A DNA stretch of 64,000 nucleotides from Marinobacter azerbaijanicus (GTDB lineage Bacteria > Pseudomonadota > Gammaproteobacteria > Pseudomonadales > Oleiphilaceae): NCBI RefSeq assembly GCF_030250645.1, contig NZ_JASSVS010000003.1, positions 434,001 to 498,000 on the forward strand, written 5' to 3'. This document shows positions 51,110 through 61,125 of this stretch, piece by piece. The translations under genes and the position numbers were made by a program. Each line of letters begins with the position of its first letter. The stretch's first letter is position 1. Below the pieces are notes generated by a model. That model made no database searches and was not told the DNA's origin. It saw only the letters and a list, made by a program, of their open reading frames with translations.

Positions 51110-52240
51110 ATGAAAATTCGAGCCGCAGTTTTGCAAACCATTGGAGCGGAACGCCCGTACCAGGACACCAGGCCCCTGGCGATTGAGGAACTGGAGTTGT
51201 CTCCCCCTGGCGACAACGAGGTGCTGGTCCAGATCAAGGCGGCCGGCCTGTGCCACTCTGATCTTTCCGTTATTGACGGCAACCGCCCCCGGCCTGTGCC
51301 CATGGCACTCGGCCACGAGGCGGCCGGCATCGTAAAAAAAGTTGGCAATGGCGTCCGCGACCTGAAGGCAGGCGATCATGTGGTTGCCGTGTTTGTGCCC
51401 AGTTGTGGACACTGCGCACCCTGTGCGGAGGGGCGTCCGGCCCTGTGTGAACCAGCGGCAAAAACCAATAACGCGGGCACTCTGGTCAGTGGTGAGCACC
51501 GGCTACACCGTGCGGACGGCACTTCGGTAAACCACCACCTGGGGGTGTCTGCCTTTGCGGACCACGCGGTCGTGTCCCGGGATTCGCTGGTCAAGATTGA
51601 TGCTGATCTGCCACTGCACCACGCGGCCCTTTTCGGTTGCGCCGTACTCACCGGTGTAGGGGCGGCAATCAATTCCGCAGACATCAAGGCCGGCCAGACG
51701 GTTGCTGTCATCGGCCTCGGTGGCGTCGGCCTGAACAGCGTGCTGGGCGCACTGGTGGCCGGCGCCGGCGAGGTGATTGCCATTGATCTGGATGACAGCA
51801 AGCTGGCGTTGGCCAAAGAGCTGGGTGCAACCCACGCCTTTAATTCCGGGGAAGAAGGGTGTGTCGATAAGATCAAGGCATTGACGAACGGCGGCGTCGA
51901 TTGTGCCATTGAAATGGCCGGGTCTGAAAAGGCGCTGGAGTTCGCCTACCAGATCACCCGCCGTGGCGGAACCACCGTCACCGGTGGCCTTGCCCATCCC
52001 GAAAAGAAAGTGTCTATCCAGCAGGTCAGCCTGGTAGCGGAGGAACGCACCCTCAAGGGGAGCTATGTGGGCAGCTGTGTGCCCGTACGTGACCTGGCCC
52101 GTTATGTCACACTGTTTCGCCAGGGAAAGTTGCCGGTGGACAGATTGCTCAGCGATACCCTGACACTGGATGAGATCAATGACGGTTTTGAAAAACTGGC
52201 CTCGGGTAAAGCCGTTCGTCAGGTTGTGTTGTTTGATTAG
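51110..52240 (+). CDS. Zinc-dependent alcohol dehydrogenase
   Basis: NAD(P)-dependent medium-chain dehydrogenase of 376 residues, class III-like. Catalytic zinc ligands include Cys in AGLCHSDL and the GHEAAG His-Glu. The four structural-zinc cysteines are in CGHCAPCAEGRPALC. Rossmann fold VIGLGGVGLNSVLGALVAGAGEVIAIDLD with an Asp ending strand 2 favours NAD. Sitting between an ABC importer and an aldehyde dehydrogenase, it should oxidise the imported alcohol, or one derived from it. Exact substrate unknown. Confidence 0.92.
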   Translation: MKIRAAVLQTIGAERPYQDTRPLAIEELELSPPGDNEVLVQIKAAGLCHSDLSVIDGNRPRPVPMALGHEAAGIVKKVGNGVRDLKAGDHVVAVFVPSCGHCAPCAEGRPALCEPAAKTNNAGTLVSGEHRLHRADGTSVNHHLGVSAFADHAVVSRDSLVKIDADLPLHHAALFGCAVLTGVGAAINSADIKAGQTVAVIGLGGVGLNSVLGALVAGAGEVIAIDLDDSKLALAKELGATHAFNSGEEGCVDKIKALTNGGVDCAIEMAGSEKALEFAYQITRRGGTTVTGGLAHPEKKVSIQQVSLVAEERTLKGSYVGSCVPVRDLARYVTLFRQGKLPVDRLLSDTLTLDEINDGFEKLASGKAVRQVVLFD

Positions 52241-52288
52241 GGCACCCGGAAACCAGGACAACTCCCACCTGTTAAACAGAGGCACAGT

Positions 52289-53758
52289 ATGTCCGTAAAT
52301 CTGACAAAACCGGAACTTCTGCGGGAGCAGGGGTTCATCAACGGTCAATGGGTTCCGGCCAGGTCCGGCCAGACGTTTGCTGTCGTGAACCCGGCCAACG
52401 GCGAGCGCCTTGCAAACGTTCCTGATATGGGGGGCGACGATACCCGTCAGGCTATTGACGCCGCAGCGACCGCCTGGCCGGCCTGGTGCTCAACTGTGGC
52501 CAAGGAACGGGCCAATATTCTTCGCAAGTGGTTCAACCTGGTGATGGCGCATCAGGAAGATCTTGCCCGTCTGATGACCGCAGAACAGGGCAAACCACTT
52601 ACTGAATCCAGAGGCGAGGTCGCCTACGGTGCCAGTTTTATTGAGTGGTTCGCCGAGGAGGCAAAGCGCGCTTATGGCGATGTCATCCCCGGGCATGGCA
52701 GGGACAAGCGCATTATCGTGATCAAGCAGCCGATTGGTGTCGTGGCCGCCATTACGCCATGGAACTTCCCGATCGCGATGATTACCCGCAAAGTAGCACC
52801 GGCCCTTGCGGCGGGTTGTCCGGTTGTGGTCAAACCAGCGGAGGATACCCCGTTGTCAGCACTTGCGATCACCTTCCTGGCAGAACAGGCTGGTGTGCCT
52901 GCCGGACTGATCAATATCATCACTGCAAGTAAAGGGCATGCAGCGGAGGTTGGTGGAGAACTCACGGCTAACCCGGTGGTGCGCAAGGTATCCTTCACCG
53001 GTTCAACCCCTGTCGGTAAGTTGCTGATGCGCCAGGCCAGTGACACGGTGAAGAAGGTCAGCCTGGAACTGGGGGGCAACGCGCCGTTCATTGTGTTTGA
53101 CGATGCCGATCTGGACGCTGCCGTTACGGGTCTGATGGCATCGAAATATCGCAACACCGGGCAGACCTGTGTCTGTGCAAACCGGGTGTATGTCCAGTCT
53201 GGTGTGTATGACGCTTTTGTCGAGAAATTGAAAGCAGCGGTCAGCAGGCTGGTTGTCGGTGCCGGCCTGGACGTCGAGGCTCAGCAAGGCCCATTAATCA
53301 ACCGGGCCGCGCTGGAGAAAGTCCAGAGGCACATTGAAGACGCCACTTCCAGGGGCGCCAGCATTGCCCTTGGCGGCAAGCATCATGAACTGGGTGGCAC
53401 CTTTTTTGAACCGACCATTCTCACCGATGTAACCCAGGATATGCTGGTTGCCAGGGAGGAAACCTTTGGGCCCGTCGCACCGCTGTTCCGCTTTGAAACC
53501 GAGGACGAAGTCATTGCAATGGCCAATGACTCTGAATTCGGGCTTGCGGCCTATTTCTACAGCAATAATATCAAGCGTATCTGGTATGTGGCGGAGGCAT
53601 TGGAATCGGGGATGGTAGGTATCAATGAGGGCATTATCTCGACCGAGGCGGCGCCGTTTGGAGGCGTTAAGGAGAGCGGGCTCGGACGCGAAGGTTCGCA
53701 TTACGGACTCGATGAGTTTATTGAGCTGAAATATCTGTGCCTTGGTGGTATGAAATAA
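52289..53758 (+). CDS. NAD(P)-dependent aldehyde dehydrogenase, succinate-semialdehyde type
   Basis: Aldehyde dehydrogenase of 489 residues in the GabD branch. Marks are VAAITPWNFPIAMITRKVAPAL (near 150-171), general base Glu in LELGGNAPFIVFDD (near 260) and catalytic Cys in NTGQTCVCANR (near 294). The end GREGSHYGLDEFIELKYLCLGG is typical of succinate or glutarate semialdehyde enzymes. Next to the alcohol dehydrogenase it completes alcohol to acid oxidation, giving for instance a 4-carbon dicarboxylate if the substrate is a diol or hydroxy-acid; that is a guess. Confidence 0.92.
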   Translation: MSVNLTKPELLREQGFINGQWVPARSGQTFAVVNPANGERLANVPDMGGDDTRQAIDAAATAWPAWCSTVAKERANILRKWFNLVMAHQEDLARLMTAEQGKPLTESRGEVAYGASFIEWFAEEAKRAYGDVIPGHGRDKRIIVIKQPIGVVAAITPWNFPIAMITRKVAPALAAGCPVVVKPAEDTPLSALAITFLAEQAGVPAGLINIITASKGHAAEVGGELTANPVVRKVSFTGSTPVGKLLMRQASDTVKKVSLELGGNAPFIVFDDADLDAAVTGLMASKYRNTGQTCVCANRVYVQSGVYDAFVEKLKAAVSRLVVGAGLDVEAQQGPLINRAALEKVQRHIEDATSRGASIALGGKHHELGGTFFEPTILTDVTQDMLVAREETFGPVAPLFRFETEDEVIAMANDSEFGLAAYFYSNNIKRIWYVAEALESGMVGINEGIISTEAAPFGGVKESGLGREGSHYGLDEFIELKYLCLGGMK

Positions 53759-53779
53759 AACCGGTAAGTGGAGAAATCT

Positions 53780-54199
53780 GTGGAACGAGGTGAGTTCGAT
53801 GTGCTGTACCCCATCACAACCCGGTGGATGGATAATGATATCTACGGCCATGTGAATAACGTGACCTACTACTCCTACTTTGACACCACCATCAACCGCT
53901 ACCTGATCGAGGTGGGCGGGCTCGATATCAATGATTCTCAAGTGGTTGGATACGTGGTCAGCTCCAACTGCCAGTTCAAGAAACCGGTGGCGTATCCGGA
54001 TACACTGGAAGCTGGGCTCAGGGTGGTCAGGATTGGAAACAGCTCAGTGACCTACGAGCTGGGCCTGTTCAGGAGTGGTGACGCGGAGCCGGCTGCGCTT
54101 GGTCAGGTTGTCCACGTGTTTGTTGACCGTGAACAGAATCGCGCAGTTGCGATTCCTCAAAATATTCGCGGGGCGCTTGAGCGCATCCTGATTTCCTGA
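53780..54199 (+). CDS. 4-hydroxybenzoyl-CoA thioesterase-family hotdog protein
   Basis: A single hotdog-fold protein of 139 residues. The active-site motif is TTRWMDNDIYGHVNNVTYYSYFD, with the Asp-x5-His-Val-Asn-Asn core of 4HBT/YbgC enzymes. It would hydrolyse an acyl-CoA to acid and CoA. GTG at 53780 is preferred over the in-frame GTG at 53768, because GGAG lies 6 bp before it. It closes the sigma-54 operon, 21 bp after the aldehyde dehydrogenase, and is followed by a two-way terminator. Confidence 0.85.
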   Translation: MERGEFDVLYPITTRWMDNDIYGHVNNVTYYSYFDTTINRYLIEVGGLDINDSQVVGYVVSSNCQFKKPVAYPDTLEAGLRVVRIGNSSVTYELGLFRSGDAEPAALGQVVHVFVDREQNRAVAIPQNIRGALERILIS

Positions 54200-54215
54200 G
54201 GCGCCCCGGGTATCA

Positions 54216-54256
54216 ATCACTAATAAGCCCGGCAAGTAACCGGGCTTATTAGTGAT
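54216..54256. terminator. Bidirectional terminator with 17-bp perfect stem
   Basis: ATCACTAATAAGCCCGG and its exact complement enclose a 7-nt loop (CAAGTAA). It lies between the converging thioesterase and purD genes. AT-rich outer stem ends give U-rich tails on either strand. Confidence 0.9.
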
Positions 54257-54265
54257 AATACAACA

Positions 54266-55567
54266 TCAGTCACTGGCTGAGTCTTCCCGGGCAATGGCCC
54301 GGTAAGCGATGTCCTTACGGTAGAAGACACCCTCCCACTGGATTCTTCCAGCAACCTCGTAAGCACGCTGCTGGGCTTCCGTAACGGTCTGCCCGAGCGC
54401 AGTGGCGCATAGCACGCGGCCACCATTGGTAAGGACCTTCTCGCCGTTGAGCCGGGTTCCCGCATGGAACACTTTCTCACCGTCTATTTCCGCTTCCGCC
54501 TCAGGCAACCCGGTAATAACATCCCCTTTGTTGTAACTGCCGGGGTAGCCGCCTGCTGCCAGCACAATACCTACGGCAGGGCGGTCGTCCCAGTCCGAGC
54601 TGCACTGGTCAAGTTTGCCATCAATTGCCGCACCGCAGAGTTCGACCAGGTCCGACTTCATGCGGAGCATGATGGGCTGGGTTTCCGGGTCACCGAAGCG
54701 GCAATTGAACTCAATTACCTTGGGGGCGCCGGAGCTGTCAATCATCAGGCCGGCGTAGAGGAAGCCCTTGTAGGGATGGCCCTCTGCCGCCATGCCACGA
54801 ACGGTCGGATAAATCACCTCGTCCATGATGCGCTTGTGGACATCGGGTGTGACCACCGGGGCTGGTGAGTAGGCGCCCATACCTCCGGTGTTGGGGCCGG
54901 TATCGCCGTCGCCCACACGTTTGTGGTCCTGGGAGGTGGCCATGGGTAGCACGTGCTCGCCGTCCACCATGACGATGAAACTGGCTTCCTCGCCTTCAAG
55001 AAACTCCTCGACAACCACGCGGCTGCCCGCGTCGCCAAAGGCGTTGCCCGCCAGCATATCGCGGATCGCGTCTTCTGCTTCCTGGAGGGTCATTGCAACG
55101 ATGACGCCCTTGCCTGCAGCCAGGCCATCGGCTTTTACGACAATGGGCGCACCCTGCTTGCGCACGTAGGCCAGCGCCTGGTCGACATCGGTGAAGTTGC
55201 CGTAGGCGGCTGTTGGAATCTTCTGGCGCTCGAGAAAGTCCTTGGTAAAGGCTTTGGATCCTTCCAGTTGGGCGGCGCCGGCACTGGGGCCGAATACCCG
55301 CAGGCCACGTTCTTCAAACAGATCGACAATGCCGGCAACCAGTGGCGCTTCGGGCCCGACAATGGTCAGGCCCACGTTGTTGGCAGCGGCAAAGTCTGCC
55401 AGACCGTTGAGGTCCATGACGTCGATGTTGACGTTTTCCAGGCCCGGCTCGCGGGCGGTACCGGCATTGCCCGGGGCCACGAAGACCCGATCAGCCTCAG
55501 GGGACTGTGCGGCTTTCCAGGCGAGGGCGTGTTCGCGGCCGCCGGAGCCTATTACTAGAATGTTCAT
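54266..55567 (-). CDS. purD: Phosphoribosylamine-glycine ligase (GAR synthetase)
   Basis: ATP-grasp enzyme that joins glycine to phosphoribosylamine in the second step of purine synthesis. The N-terminus MNILVIGSGGREHALAWK is the family start. ATP-grasp segments include APIVVKADGLAAGKGVIVA (near 134-152) and KVIEFNCRFGDPETQ (near 280). At 433 residues it is full length. purH lies 117 bp upstream with a REP-like pair between them, so the two may still share a message. The end is ATAREDSASD-like before the two-way terminator. Confidence 0.96.
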   Translation of the reverse strand: MNILVIGSGGREHALAWKAAQSPEADRVFVAPGNAGTAREPGLENVNIDVMDLNGLADFAAANNVGLTIVGPEAPLVAGIVDLFEERGLRVFGPSAGAAQLEGSKAFTKDFLERQKIPTAAYGNFTDVDQALAYVRKQGAPIVVKADGLAAGKGVIVAMTLQEAEDAIRDMLAGNAFGDAGSRVVVEEFLEGEEASFIVMVDGEHVLPMATSQDHKRVGDGDTGPNTGGMGAYSPAPVVTPDVHKRIMDEVIYPTVRGMAAEGHPYKGFLYAGLMIDSSGAPKVIEFNCRFGDPETQPIMLRMKSDLVELCGAAIDGKLDQCSSDWDDRPAVGIVLAAGGYPGSYNKGDVITGLPEAEAEIDGEKVFHAGTRLNGEKVLTNGGRVLCATALGQTVTEAQQRAYEVAGRIQWEGVFYRKDIAYRAIAREDSASD

Positions 55568-55582
55568 AGTTATATTCCTGGT

Positions 55583-55668
55583 TGTCGGATTACGCCTGCG
55601 GCTAATCCGACCTACGGTCCAATTCTTAAGCTACAGTAGGTCGGATTAGCCGCTGGCGTAATCCGACA
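55583..55668. repeat. REP/BIME-like inverted pair between purH and purD
   Basis: TGTCGGATTACGCC...GGCTAATCCGACCTAC (55583-55614) is followed by the inverted copy GTAGGTCGGATTAGCC...GGCGTAATCCGACA (55636-55668), about 20 bp apart. Each unit is itself palindromic and the pair can form a large cruciform. It is typical of mobile palindromic elements in marine gammaproteobacteria. I saw no other copy in this window. Confidence 0.82.
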
Positions 55669-55684
55669 CTGGGCCTACTCCGAA

Positions 55685-57265
55685 TCAATGCCTGAAATGA
55701 CGCATTCCGGTAAACACCATGGCAATACCATGCTCGTTGGCGGCGTCGATAACTTCCTGGTCGCGCATGGAACCACCCGGCTGGATAACGGCGGTTATGC
55801 CAGCCTCAGCGGCAGCATCGATGCCGTCCCGGAACGGGAAAAACGCATCGGAAGCCATTACCGACCCCTTCACTTCAAGACCCTCGTCAGCGGCCTTGAT
55901 ACCGGCGATTTTTGCACTGTATACCCGGCTCATCTGGCCTGCGCCCACGCCAATGGTACGACCGGCCTTAGCGTAGACGATGGCGTTGGATTTGACGTAT
56001 TTGGCCACTTCCCAGGCAAACAGCAGGTCGTTCAGTTCCTGCTCGGACGGCTGGCGCTCGGTGACAACCTTGACGTCTTCCATGGCCACCATGCCCAGGT
56101 CACGATCCTGAACCAGAAGGCCGCCGGTGACGCGCTTGTAATCCATGGATCTGGCGCGCTCGCCATCAAACTCGCCGCAGGCCAGCAGGCGTACGTTCTT
56201 CTTGGTGGCCACCAGTTTCACCGCTTCCGGCGCGATGGTGGGAGCGATAATCACTTCCACAAACTGACGGTCGATGATGGCCTTTGCGGTGTCAGCATCC
56301 AGCTCGCGGTTGAAGGCGATGATGCCGCCAAATGCGGAGGTCGGATCAGTGGCGAACGCCAGGTCATAGGCCTGCTGGATGTCTGCGCCAATGGCCACGC
56401 CACAGGGGTTCGCGTGTTTGACGATAACGCAGGCCGGGTCGGCGAAAGGCTTTACGCACTCCAGCGCGGCGTCAGTATCCGCGACGTTGTTGTAGGACAG
56501 TTCCTTGCCCTGTAACTGTTTGGCGGTAGCAATACAGGCTTCCCGCGGATTGCGCTCGGTGTAGAAGGCAGCCCGCTGGTGCGGGTTCTCGCCGTAGCGC
56601 ATATCCTGAACCTTGACGAACTGGGCATTGAAGGTACGGGGGAAATCGGCGTTGTCGTTGTCTGCGGTACGGCCACCGAGGTAGTTGGCGATTGCGCCGT
56701 CGTAACCGGCAGTGTGTTCAAAGGCCTTTACGGCAAGGTCAAAACGGGTCCTGTAGCTGAGCTGGCCATCGTTGGCCTCCAGTTCCTTCAATACCCGGCT
56801 GTAGTCAGAAGCATTTACCACAATGGCGACGTCGTCGTGGTTCTTGGCGGCAGCGCGAACCATGGTCGGCCCGCCAATATCAATGTTCTCGATGGCTGTG
56901 GCCAGGTCGCAGTCCGGTTTGGCGACGGCCTCCTCGAAGGGGTAGAGGTTCACAATCACCATGTCGATCGGAGTAATGCCGTGCTCTGCCATTACTTCGT
57001 CGTCAGTGCCGCGTCGCCCCAGAATACCGCCGTGAATTTTCGGGTGCAGGGTTTTTACGCGGCCATCCATCATTTCGGGGAAACCGGTGTGGTCACTCAC
57101 CTCGGTCACCGGTACCTGGTTTTCTTGCAGGAGCCGGAAGGTGCCGCCGGTGGAGAGCAATTCGATACCGCGTTCAGTCAGCGCACGGCCGAATTCCACG
57201 ATACCGGTTTTATCGGACACGCTGATCAGCGCGCGACGAACGGAGGTATTAGCCTGATTTGCCAT
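55685..57265 (-). CDS. purH: Bifunctional AICAR formyltransferase / IMP cyclohydrolase
   Basis: Last two steps of IMP synthesis in one protein of 526 residues. The N-terminal cyclohydrolase begins [20 protein letters not shown] and has GGTFRLLQ and [15 protein letters not shown] (about 70-85). The C-terminal formyltransferase has [11 protein letters not shown] (near 280), [19 protein letters not shown] and [20 protein letters not shown]. It is downstream of dusB-fis, in the order usual for Pseudomonas, and ends RHFRH. Confidence 0.96.
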   Translation of the reverse strand: MANQANTSVRRALISVSDKTGIVEFGRALTERGIELLSTGGTFRLLQENQVPVTEVSDHTGFPEMMDGRVKTLHPKIHGGILGRRGTDDEVMAEHGITPIDMVIVNLYPFEEAVAKPDCDLATAIENIDIGGPTMVRAAAKNHDDVAIVVNASDYSRVLKELEANDGQLSYRTRFDLAVKAFEHTAGYDGAIANYLGGRTADNDNADFPRTFNAQFVKVQDMRYGENPHQRAAFYTERNPREACIATAKQLQGKELSYNNVADTDAALECVKPFADPACVIVKHANPCGVAIGADIQQAYDLAFATDPTSAFGGIIAFNRELDADTAKAIIDRQFVEVIIAPTIAPEAVKLVATKKNVRLLACGEFDGERARSMDYKRVTGGLLVQDRDLGMVAMEDVKVVTERQPSEQELNDLLFAWEVAKYVKSNAIVYAKAGRTIGVGAGQMSRVYSAKIAGIKAADEGLEVKGSVMASDAFFPFRDGIDAAAEAGITAVIQPGGSMRDQEVIDAANEHGIAMVFTGMRHFRH

Positions 57266-57350
57266 GGGTCACTTATTTCTGCTGGATATGAACGAATGAA
57301 GGCCTCGCGAATGTTGTCCGGGAGGCCCTCGTTTCAACCGGGTAGCTGGA

Positions 57351-57668
57351 TTATAGCAGACCGTACTGCTTGAGTTTCTTGCGCAGTGTGCCTCGGTTCA
57401 GGCCCAGCATCGTCGACGCCTTGGTCTGGTTGTTGCGTGTGTACTTCATCACCTGCTCCAGCAGTGGCGCTTCCACTTCCGACAATACCAACTGGTAAAC
57501 CTCGGTTACGGGGGCGCCATCAAGCTGGGCGAAATAGTTTTTCAGAGCAACTTCCACGCTATCGCGCAGGGTAACGGTGTTGCCACTGCTATTCACTGTC
57601 TGCAACTGATGGATATCATCGTTGGCGGGTTGAGTCAGGTTGTCTTTAGCCAAAGTCTCAGCGGTCAT
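57351..57668 (-). CDS. fis: Fis DNA-binding protein
   Basis: Nucleoid-associated factor, 105 residues. The C-terminal helix-turn-helix [27 protein letters not shown] is nearly identical to other Fis proteins, and the core [14 protein letters not shown] helix precedes it. ATG 57668 overlaps the dusB stop (ATGA), so fis is translated with dusB as in E. coli; an upstream frame to 57740 is inside dusB. As usual it probably peaks in early growth. The gap of 85 bp to purH contains an imperfect hairpin (GAAGGCCTC / GAGGCCCTC). Confidence 0.95.
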   Translation of the reverse strand: MTAETLAKDNLTQPANDDIHQLQTVNSSGNTVTLRDSVEVALKNYFAQLDGAPVTEVYQLVLSEVEAPLLEQVMKYTRNNQTKASTMLGLNRGTLRKKLKQYGLL

Positions 57669-58663
57669 GCTGCGAATACCTCTCCATTTCGTAAGCCTGC
57701 AAAGTACTGTTGAATGCTGTCTTTCTGCTCCAGCGCGCAATCAATGGCGTTGAAGCGTTTGCGGAATCGTTTGTCCTGATCGTGGGACTGCAGATACCAG
57801 CCCACATGTTTTCTGGCAATACGCACGCCCATGGTTTCGCCATAGAAGGCGTGCAGGGCGCTCAGGTGTTCGCTGAGCACCTGTTCCACCTCGTCGACCG
57901 GTGGTGCCGGCAGATGCCTGCCGGTTTCCAGGAAATGCAGGATTTCCCGGAATATCCAGGGCCGGCCCTGGGCACCGCGACCAATCAGCAGGCCGTCCGC
58001 CCCGGTGTGGTGCAGCACATGTTTTGCCTGCTCTGGCGAAGTGATATCGCCGTTCGCAAACACGGGAATGCCAACCCGTGACTTCACCTCGGCAATGGTG
58101 TCGTACTCCGCTTCGCCCCTGTAAGCGTCAGCGCGGGTGCGGCCATGGACGGCAAGAGCCTGTATGCCGGCGTCTTCCGCCATACGGGCAATCAGCGGTG
58201 CGTTCCGGTGTTCGCGGTCCCACCCGGTGCGCATTTTGAGCGTTACCGGTATGTCCACGGCAGCCACAACAGCTTCCAGGATCTCCCGTACCAGTGCTTC
58301 ATCTTTCATCAGAGCCGAGCCGGCGGCCTTGTTGCAGACCTTTTTGGCCGGGCAGCCCATGTTTATGTCGATGATCTGGGCGCCAAATTCGGCGTTCAAC
58401 CTGGCAGCGTTGGCCAGCATGTCCGGATCACCGCCGGCGATCTGCACTGACCTGGGTTCCGGTTCCCCCTCATGGTTCATCCGGGTTTGTGACTTGCGGG
58501 TGTGCCAGAGCTTGCTGTCCGCAATGACCATTTCCGATACTGCCAGCCCTGCACCCATGCGCCGGCAGAGAAGCCGGAAGGGGCGATCAGTCACACCAGC
58601 CATGGGTGCAACGATCAATGGATTGGGCAGGGTGTACGGCCCGATGTTTGCCGTTGGCAGCAT
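57665..58663 (-). CDS. dusB: tRNA-dihydrouridine synthase B
   Basis: FMN enzyme that reduces uridine in tRNA (U17 in E. coli). It opens [24 protein letters not shown], and the catalytic Cys lies in [12 protein letters not shown] (near residue 95). [17 protein letters not shown] and [11 protein letters not shown] bind FMN phosphate. The ATG at 58663 is chosen over a GTG at 58681 because only the former has a purine-rich site upstream. It is operonic with fis. Length about 332 residues. Confidence 0.94.
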   Translation of the reverse strand: MLPTANIGPYTLPNPLIVAPMAGVTDRPFRLLCRRMGAGLAVSEMVIADSKLWHTRKSQTRMNHEGEPEPRSVQIAGGDPDMLANAARLNAEFGAQIIDINMGCPAKKVCNKAAGSALMKDEALVREILEAVVAAVDIPVTLKMRTGWDREHRNAPLIARMAEDAGIQALAVHGRTRADAYRGEAEYDTIAEVKSRVGIPVFANGDITSPEQAKHVLHHTGADGLLIGRGAQGRPWIFREILHFLETGRHLPAPPVDEVEQVLSEHLSALHAFYGETMGVRIARKHVGWYLQSHDQDKRFRKRFNAIDCALEQKDSIQQYFAGLRNGEVFAA

Positions 58664-58879
58664 GATCTGAGTCCGAGTCACAGCGGGTTAAGCGAACGCC
58701 GGATGTGAACGGTTGCTCAATAAGTAACCGATTCTGATCCGAAGGGCGGTAATGATACCGCCGGGAGAGATGCTATTGAAGGGGCGAGGCCATGAAAAAG
58801 TTGATTATTTTTCGTTCTGTCTGGTTGACTTTCAGGCAATTCGATGGCGGTCCCCACTGTTTTGCAAGTGAGGGCTTGC

Positions 58880-60127
58880 TTACTCCTGATTGGCGCGGAA
58901 GGCGATATTGTAGTTCACGGCATCTCTGCCCGGGTCCCGTATATTGATGGCGATCCTGACCGGAGTGTCCGTAGGCATGGCCTCCATTTCCCTGCCTTCC
59001 CCGGAAAGATATTCGTCCGGTGTGAAGATGCTCTGGGCGACCACGTCACCGTTCAGGTTGGAGAAGGTCAGCGCTATGGCCGGGAATGGTTGCTCAAATG
59101 CCGCACGGTTGATGATGACAGCGTCGACAACCAATTGACTGCGGTTCTCGGGATTTGTTCTTACCACCAGTTTGCGGCTCTGGATGGCGTCTACGTCCAC
59201 CAGTGGCTGCAAATCGCAACCCACGATTTCGCAACCTTTCTCATAGAAGGGGCGCAGCTCTGGTATGGAGGACAGTCGGTCAAACTGGAACCAGATGACC
59301 TGGGCCACCAGAACACCAACCAATGCCAGTACCACCAGGGTCCACAGGGCGGTTCTCAGACGCCCCCCTCCATTGCCGGCAACAGAGACAGGCTCCCTGC
59401 GGAGATTGTTGTAGGGTGAACTGGCAACCATGGGCTCGCTGTCGGATACCGGGCCGGTATCGTAGTCGAACGAGGATGATGGGGGCTGGTCAATATAGAA
59501 TTCATCCGAATGTTCTGTGGGCCCGTGCGTCAGGTCCTCCCGCTCCGCTGGTGATGCCTTGGCGGGCTGCTGCGGTGTTTCCTCTTCGGTGTGCCCGGCA
59601 GAAAGTGGTGGCTCCGTTTCCGCCTCGGATCCGTGTGGTTTGGGCGGTTCCCCGGTTTCCTGTGTCGAGTGAGCCGGTTTGCGTGACGGCTCGTCTTCGG
59701 ACAGTATTGCTTCTGCCCAGCTTTCGTCTATTTTTTCGTGATTCTCGTCATCTTCGGCGTCGAAGCTGCCGCTCCCGCGTTCCTCAATGGTGCGGAAGCT
59801 GTCGCTCAGTTCGTCCTCAGAGAAGGTCAGTCTGGTACCGGCATAGGGGCCTTCAGCGGCATCTTCTTCGGGGTTGTCCGCAAAGATCAGATCGTCGTCC
59901 GAGGTGAAATTCTGGTCAGCCGGCTTGTCCTGCTTTTCCGGTGTTGGGGTGGAGGGCTGGCTCTTGTCGGACGAAGTGCTACCTCTGACCTGGTGTTCGA
60001 CCGCGTTGAACACTGCCATGCAGTTGCCGCAGCGCACTTTACCCCCGGCTACGCCAAGCTGGGCGTCTGTCACCCGGAAGCGGGTTTCGCACTTCGGGCA
60101 TCGTGTCTGCAGGCTGCTCTGGGTCAT
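58880..60127 (-). CDS. Zinc-ribbon and DUF3426 membrane protein
   Basis: Protein of 415 residues with an MJ0042-type zinc finger at the start (CPKCETRF...CGNC, Cys at about 9, 12, 31 and 34). A long acidic, Glu/Pro/Ser-rich linker of about 180 residues follows (FTSDDDLIFADNPEEDAAEGP), then a membrane helix near 260-280 (LWTLVVLALVGVLVAQVIWF) and a DUF3426 domain to the end, with IRDPGRDAVNYNIAF. Role unknown; it is conserved beside prmA in Pseudomonas-like genomes. ATG 60127 begins the zinc ribbon. Confidence 0.87.
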   Translation of the reverse strand: MTQSSLQTRCPKCETRFRVTDAQLGVAGGKVRCGNCMAVFNAVEHQVRGSTSSDKSQPSTPTPEKQDKPADQNFTSDDDLIFADNPEEDAAEGPYAGTRLTFSEDELSDSFRTIEERGSGSFDAEDDENHEKIDESWAEAILSEDEPSRKPAHSTQETGEPPKPHGSEAETEPPLSAGHTEEETPQQPAKASPAEREDLTHGPTEHSDEFYIDQPPSSSFDYDTGPVSDSEPMVASSPYNNLRREPVSVAGNGGGRLRTALWTLVVLALVGVLVAQVIWFQFDRLSSIPELRPFYEKGCEIVGCDLQPLVDVDAIQSRKLVVRTNPENRSQLVVDAVIINRAAFEQPFPAIALTFSNLNGDVVAQSIFTPDEYLSGEGREMEAMPTDTPVRIAINIRDPGRDAVNYNIAFRANQE

Positions 60128-60190
60128 GCTTCGTTCCTGTAAGCGACGTCGACTACGAGTCACGGAGTTTAGTCGGTTCAGCGGTTTCCG

Positions 60191-61087
60191 TCACCTGTCA
60201 TTGCGCCGTCCTGTGAGTCGTATCCACTCTTCACGTTGCTCCGGTTCATCCATGATAAACCAGGGCTCGTAGGCTGCCATTACCTCCCGGGCCTGATTGG
60301 AGAGTATGCCGGACAACACAATGTCACCGCCCGGTTTCACCTTTGCAGCCAGCCGGGGCGCGAGGCTGATCAGGGGCTGGGCGAGAATGTTCGCCAGCAT
60401 GATGTCAGCCATGGTGTCCGGTTCATCGGCAGGCAGGAAAAGATCAAGTCGCTCTTCCTCCACCCGGTTGCGTCGAGCGTTCTCACGGCTGGCCTCCAGG
60501 GCCTGGGGGTCTGTGTCAATGCCGATGACGTGATCAGCGCCCAGCAGCAGGGCGGCAAGGCCGAGAATGCCGGAGCCACACCCGTAATCAATCACCTGTC
60601 GCGATGACACATCATGCCCATCCAGCCACTCCAGGCACAGTGCGGTAGTGGGATGGGTGCCGGTGCCAAACGCCAGCCCCGGATCCAGCAGCAGGTTGGC
60701 TGCTTGCGGGTCCGGTGCATCGTGCCAGCTGGGTACGATCCAGAGCCTCTCGCCAAAGCGGAGCGGCTTGAAGTCGTCCATCCATTCCCGTTCCCAATCC
60801 TTGTCTTCCACCAGGGTAACGTCGATGTCCGGCAGGGACTGCTGTGTCTGCTGGTGCCAGGCGTCCTTGACCGCAGCACAAAGCTCTTCAATATCCCGCT
60901 CCGCGCCGAACAGTCCGGTTACGCTGGTCTGGTGCCATAGTGGCGTTGTGCCCGGGTCGGGCTCATACAGCGGCTGGTCAGCGGCATCTTCCATGGAGAC
61001 GGCTTCGGCGCCCATTTCCATAAGCAGATCCTCAAGCTGGTCCGCATTGTCGGGATCAGCCGGGATCTGTAGTTGTATCCAGGGCAT
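60191..61087 (-). CDS. prmA: Ribosomal protein L11 methyltransferase
   Basis: SAM enzyme that trimethylates lysines and the N-terminus of L11. The N-terminal substrate domain starts MPWIQLQIPADPDNADQLE. The catalytic domain has DPGLAFGTGTHPTTALCLEWL (near 130-150), VIDYGCGSGILGLAALLLGA and ANILAQPLISLAPRL (near 225-239). At 298 residues it is full length. It follows accC by 38 bp in the same direction, as expected for this block. Confidence 0.96.
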   Translation of the reverse strand: MPWIQLQIPADPDNADQLEDLLMEMGAEAVSMEDAADQPLYEPDPGTTPLWHQTSVTGLFGAERDIEELCAAVKDAWHQQTQQSLPDIDVTLVEDKDWEREWMDDFKPLRFGERLWIVPSWHDAPDPQAANLLLDPGLAFGTGTHPTTALCLEWLDGHDVSSRQVIDYGCGSGILGLAALLLGADHVIGIDTDPQALEASRENARRNRVEEERLDLFLPADEPDTMADIMLANILAQPLISLAPRLAAKVKPGGDIVLSGILSNQAREVMAAYEPWFIMDEPEQREEWIRLTGRRNDR

Positions 61088-61125
61088 GTTGGTGTCCTGT
61101 CAGGTAGACAAATTGACTGTACGGG

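Noticed and set aside
57281..57350. Terminator between fis and purH
   Set aside because: A hairpin with one mismatch is present (GAAGGCCTC / GAGGCCCTC) but no T-run follows on the minus strand.
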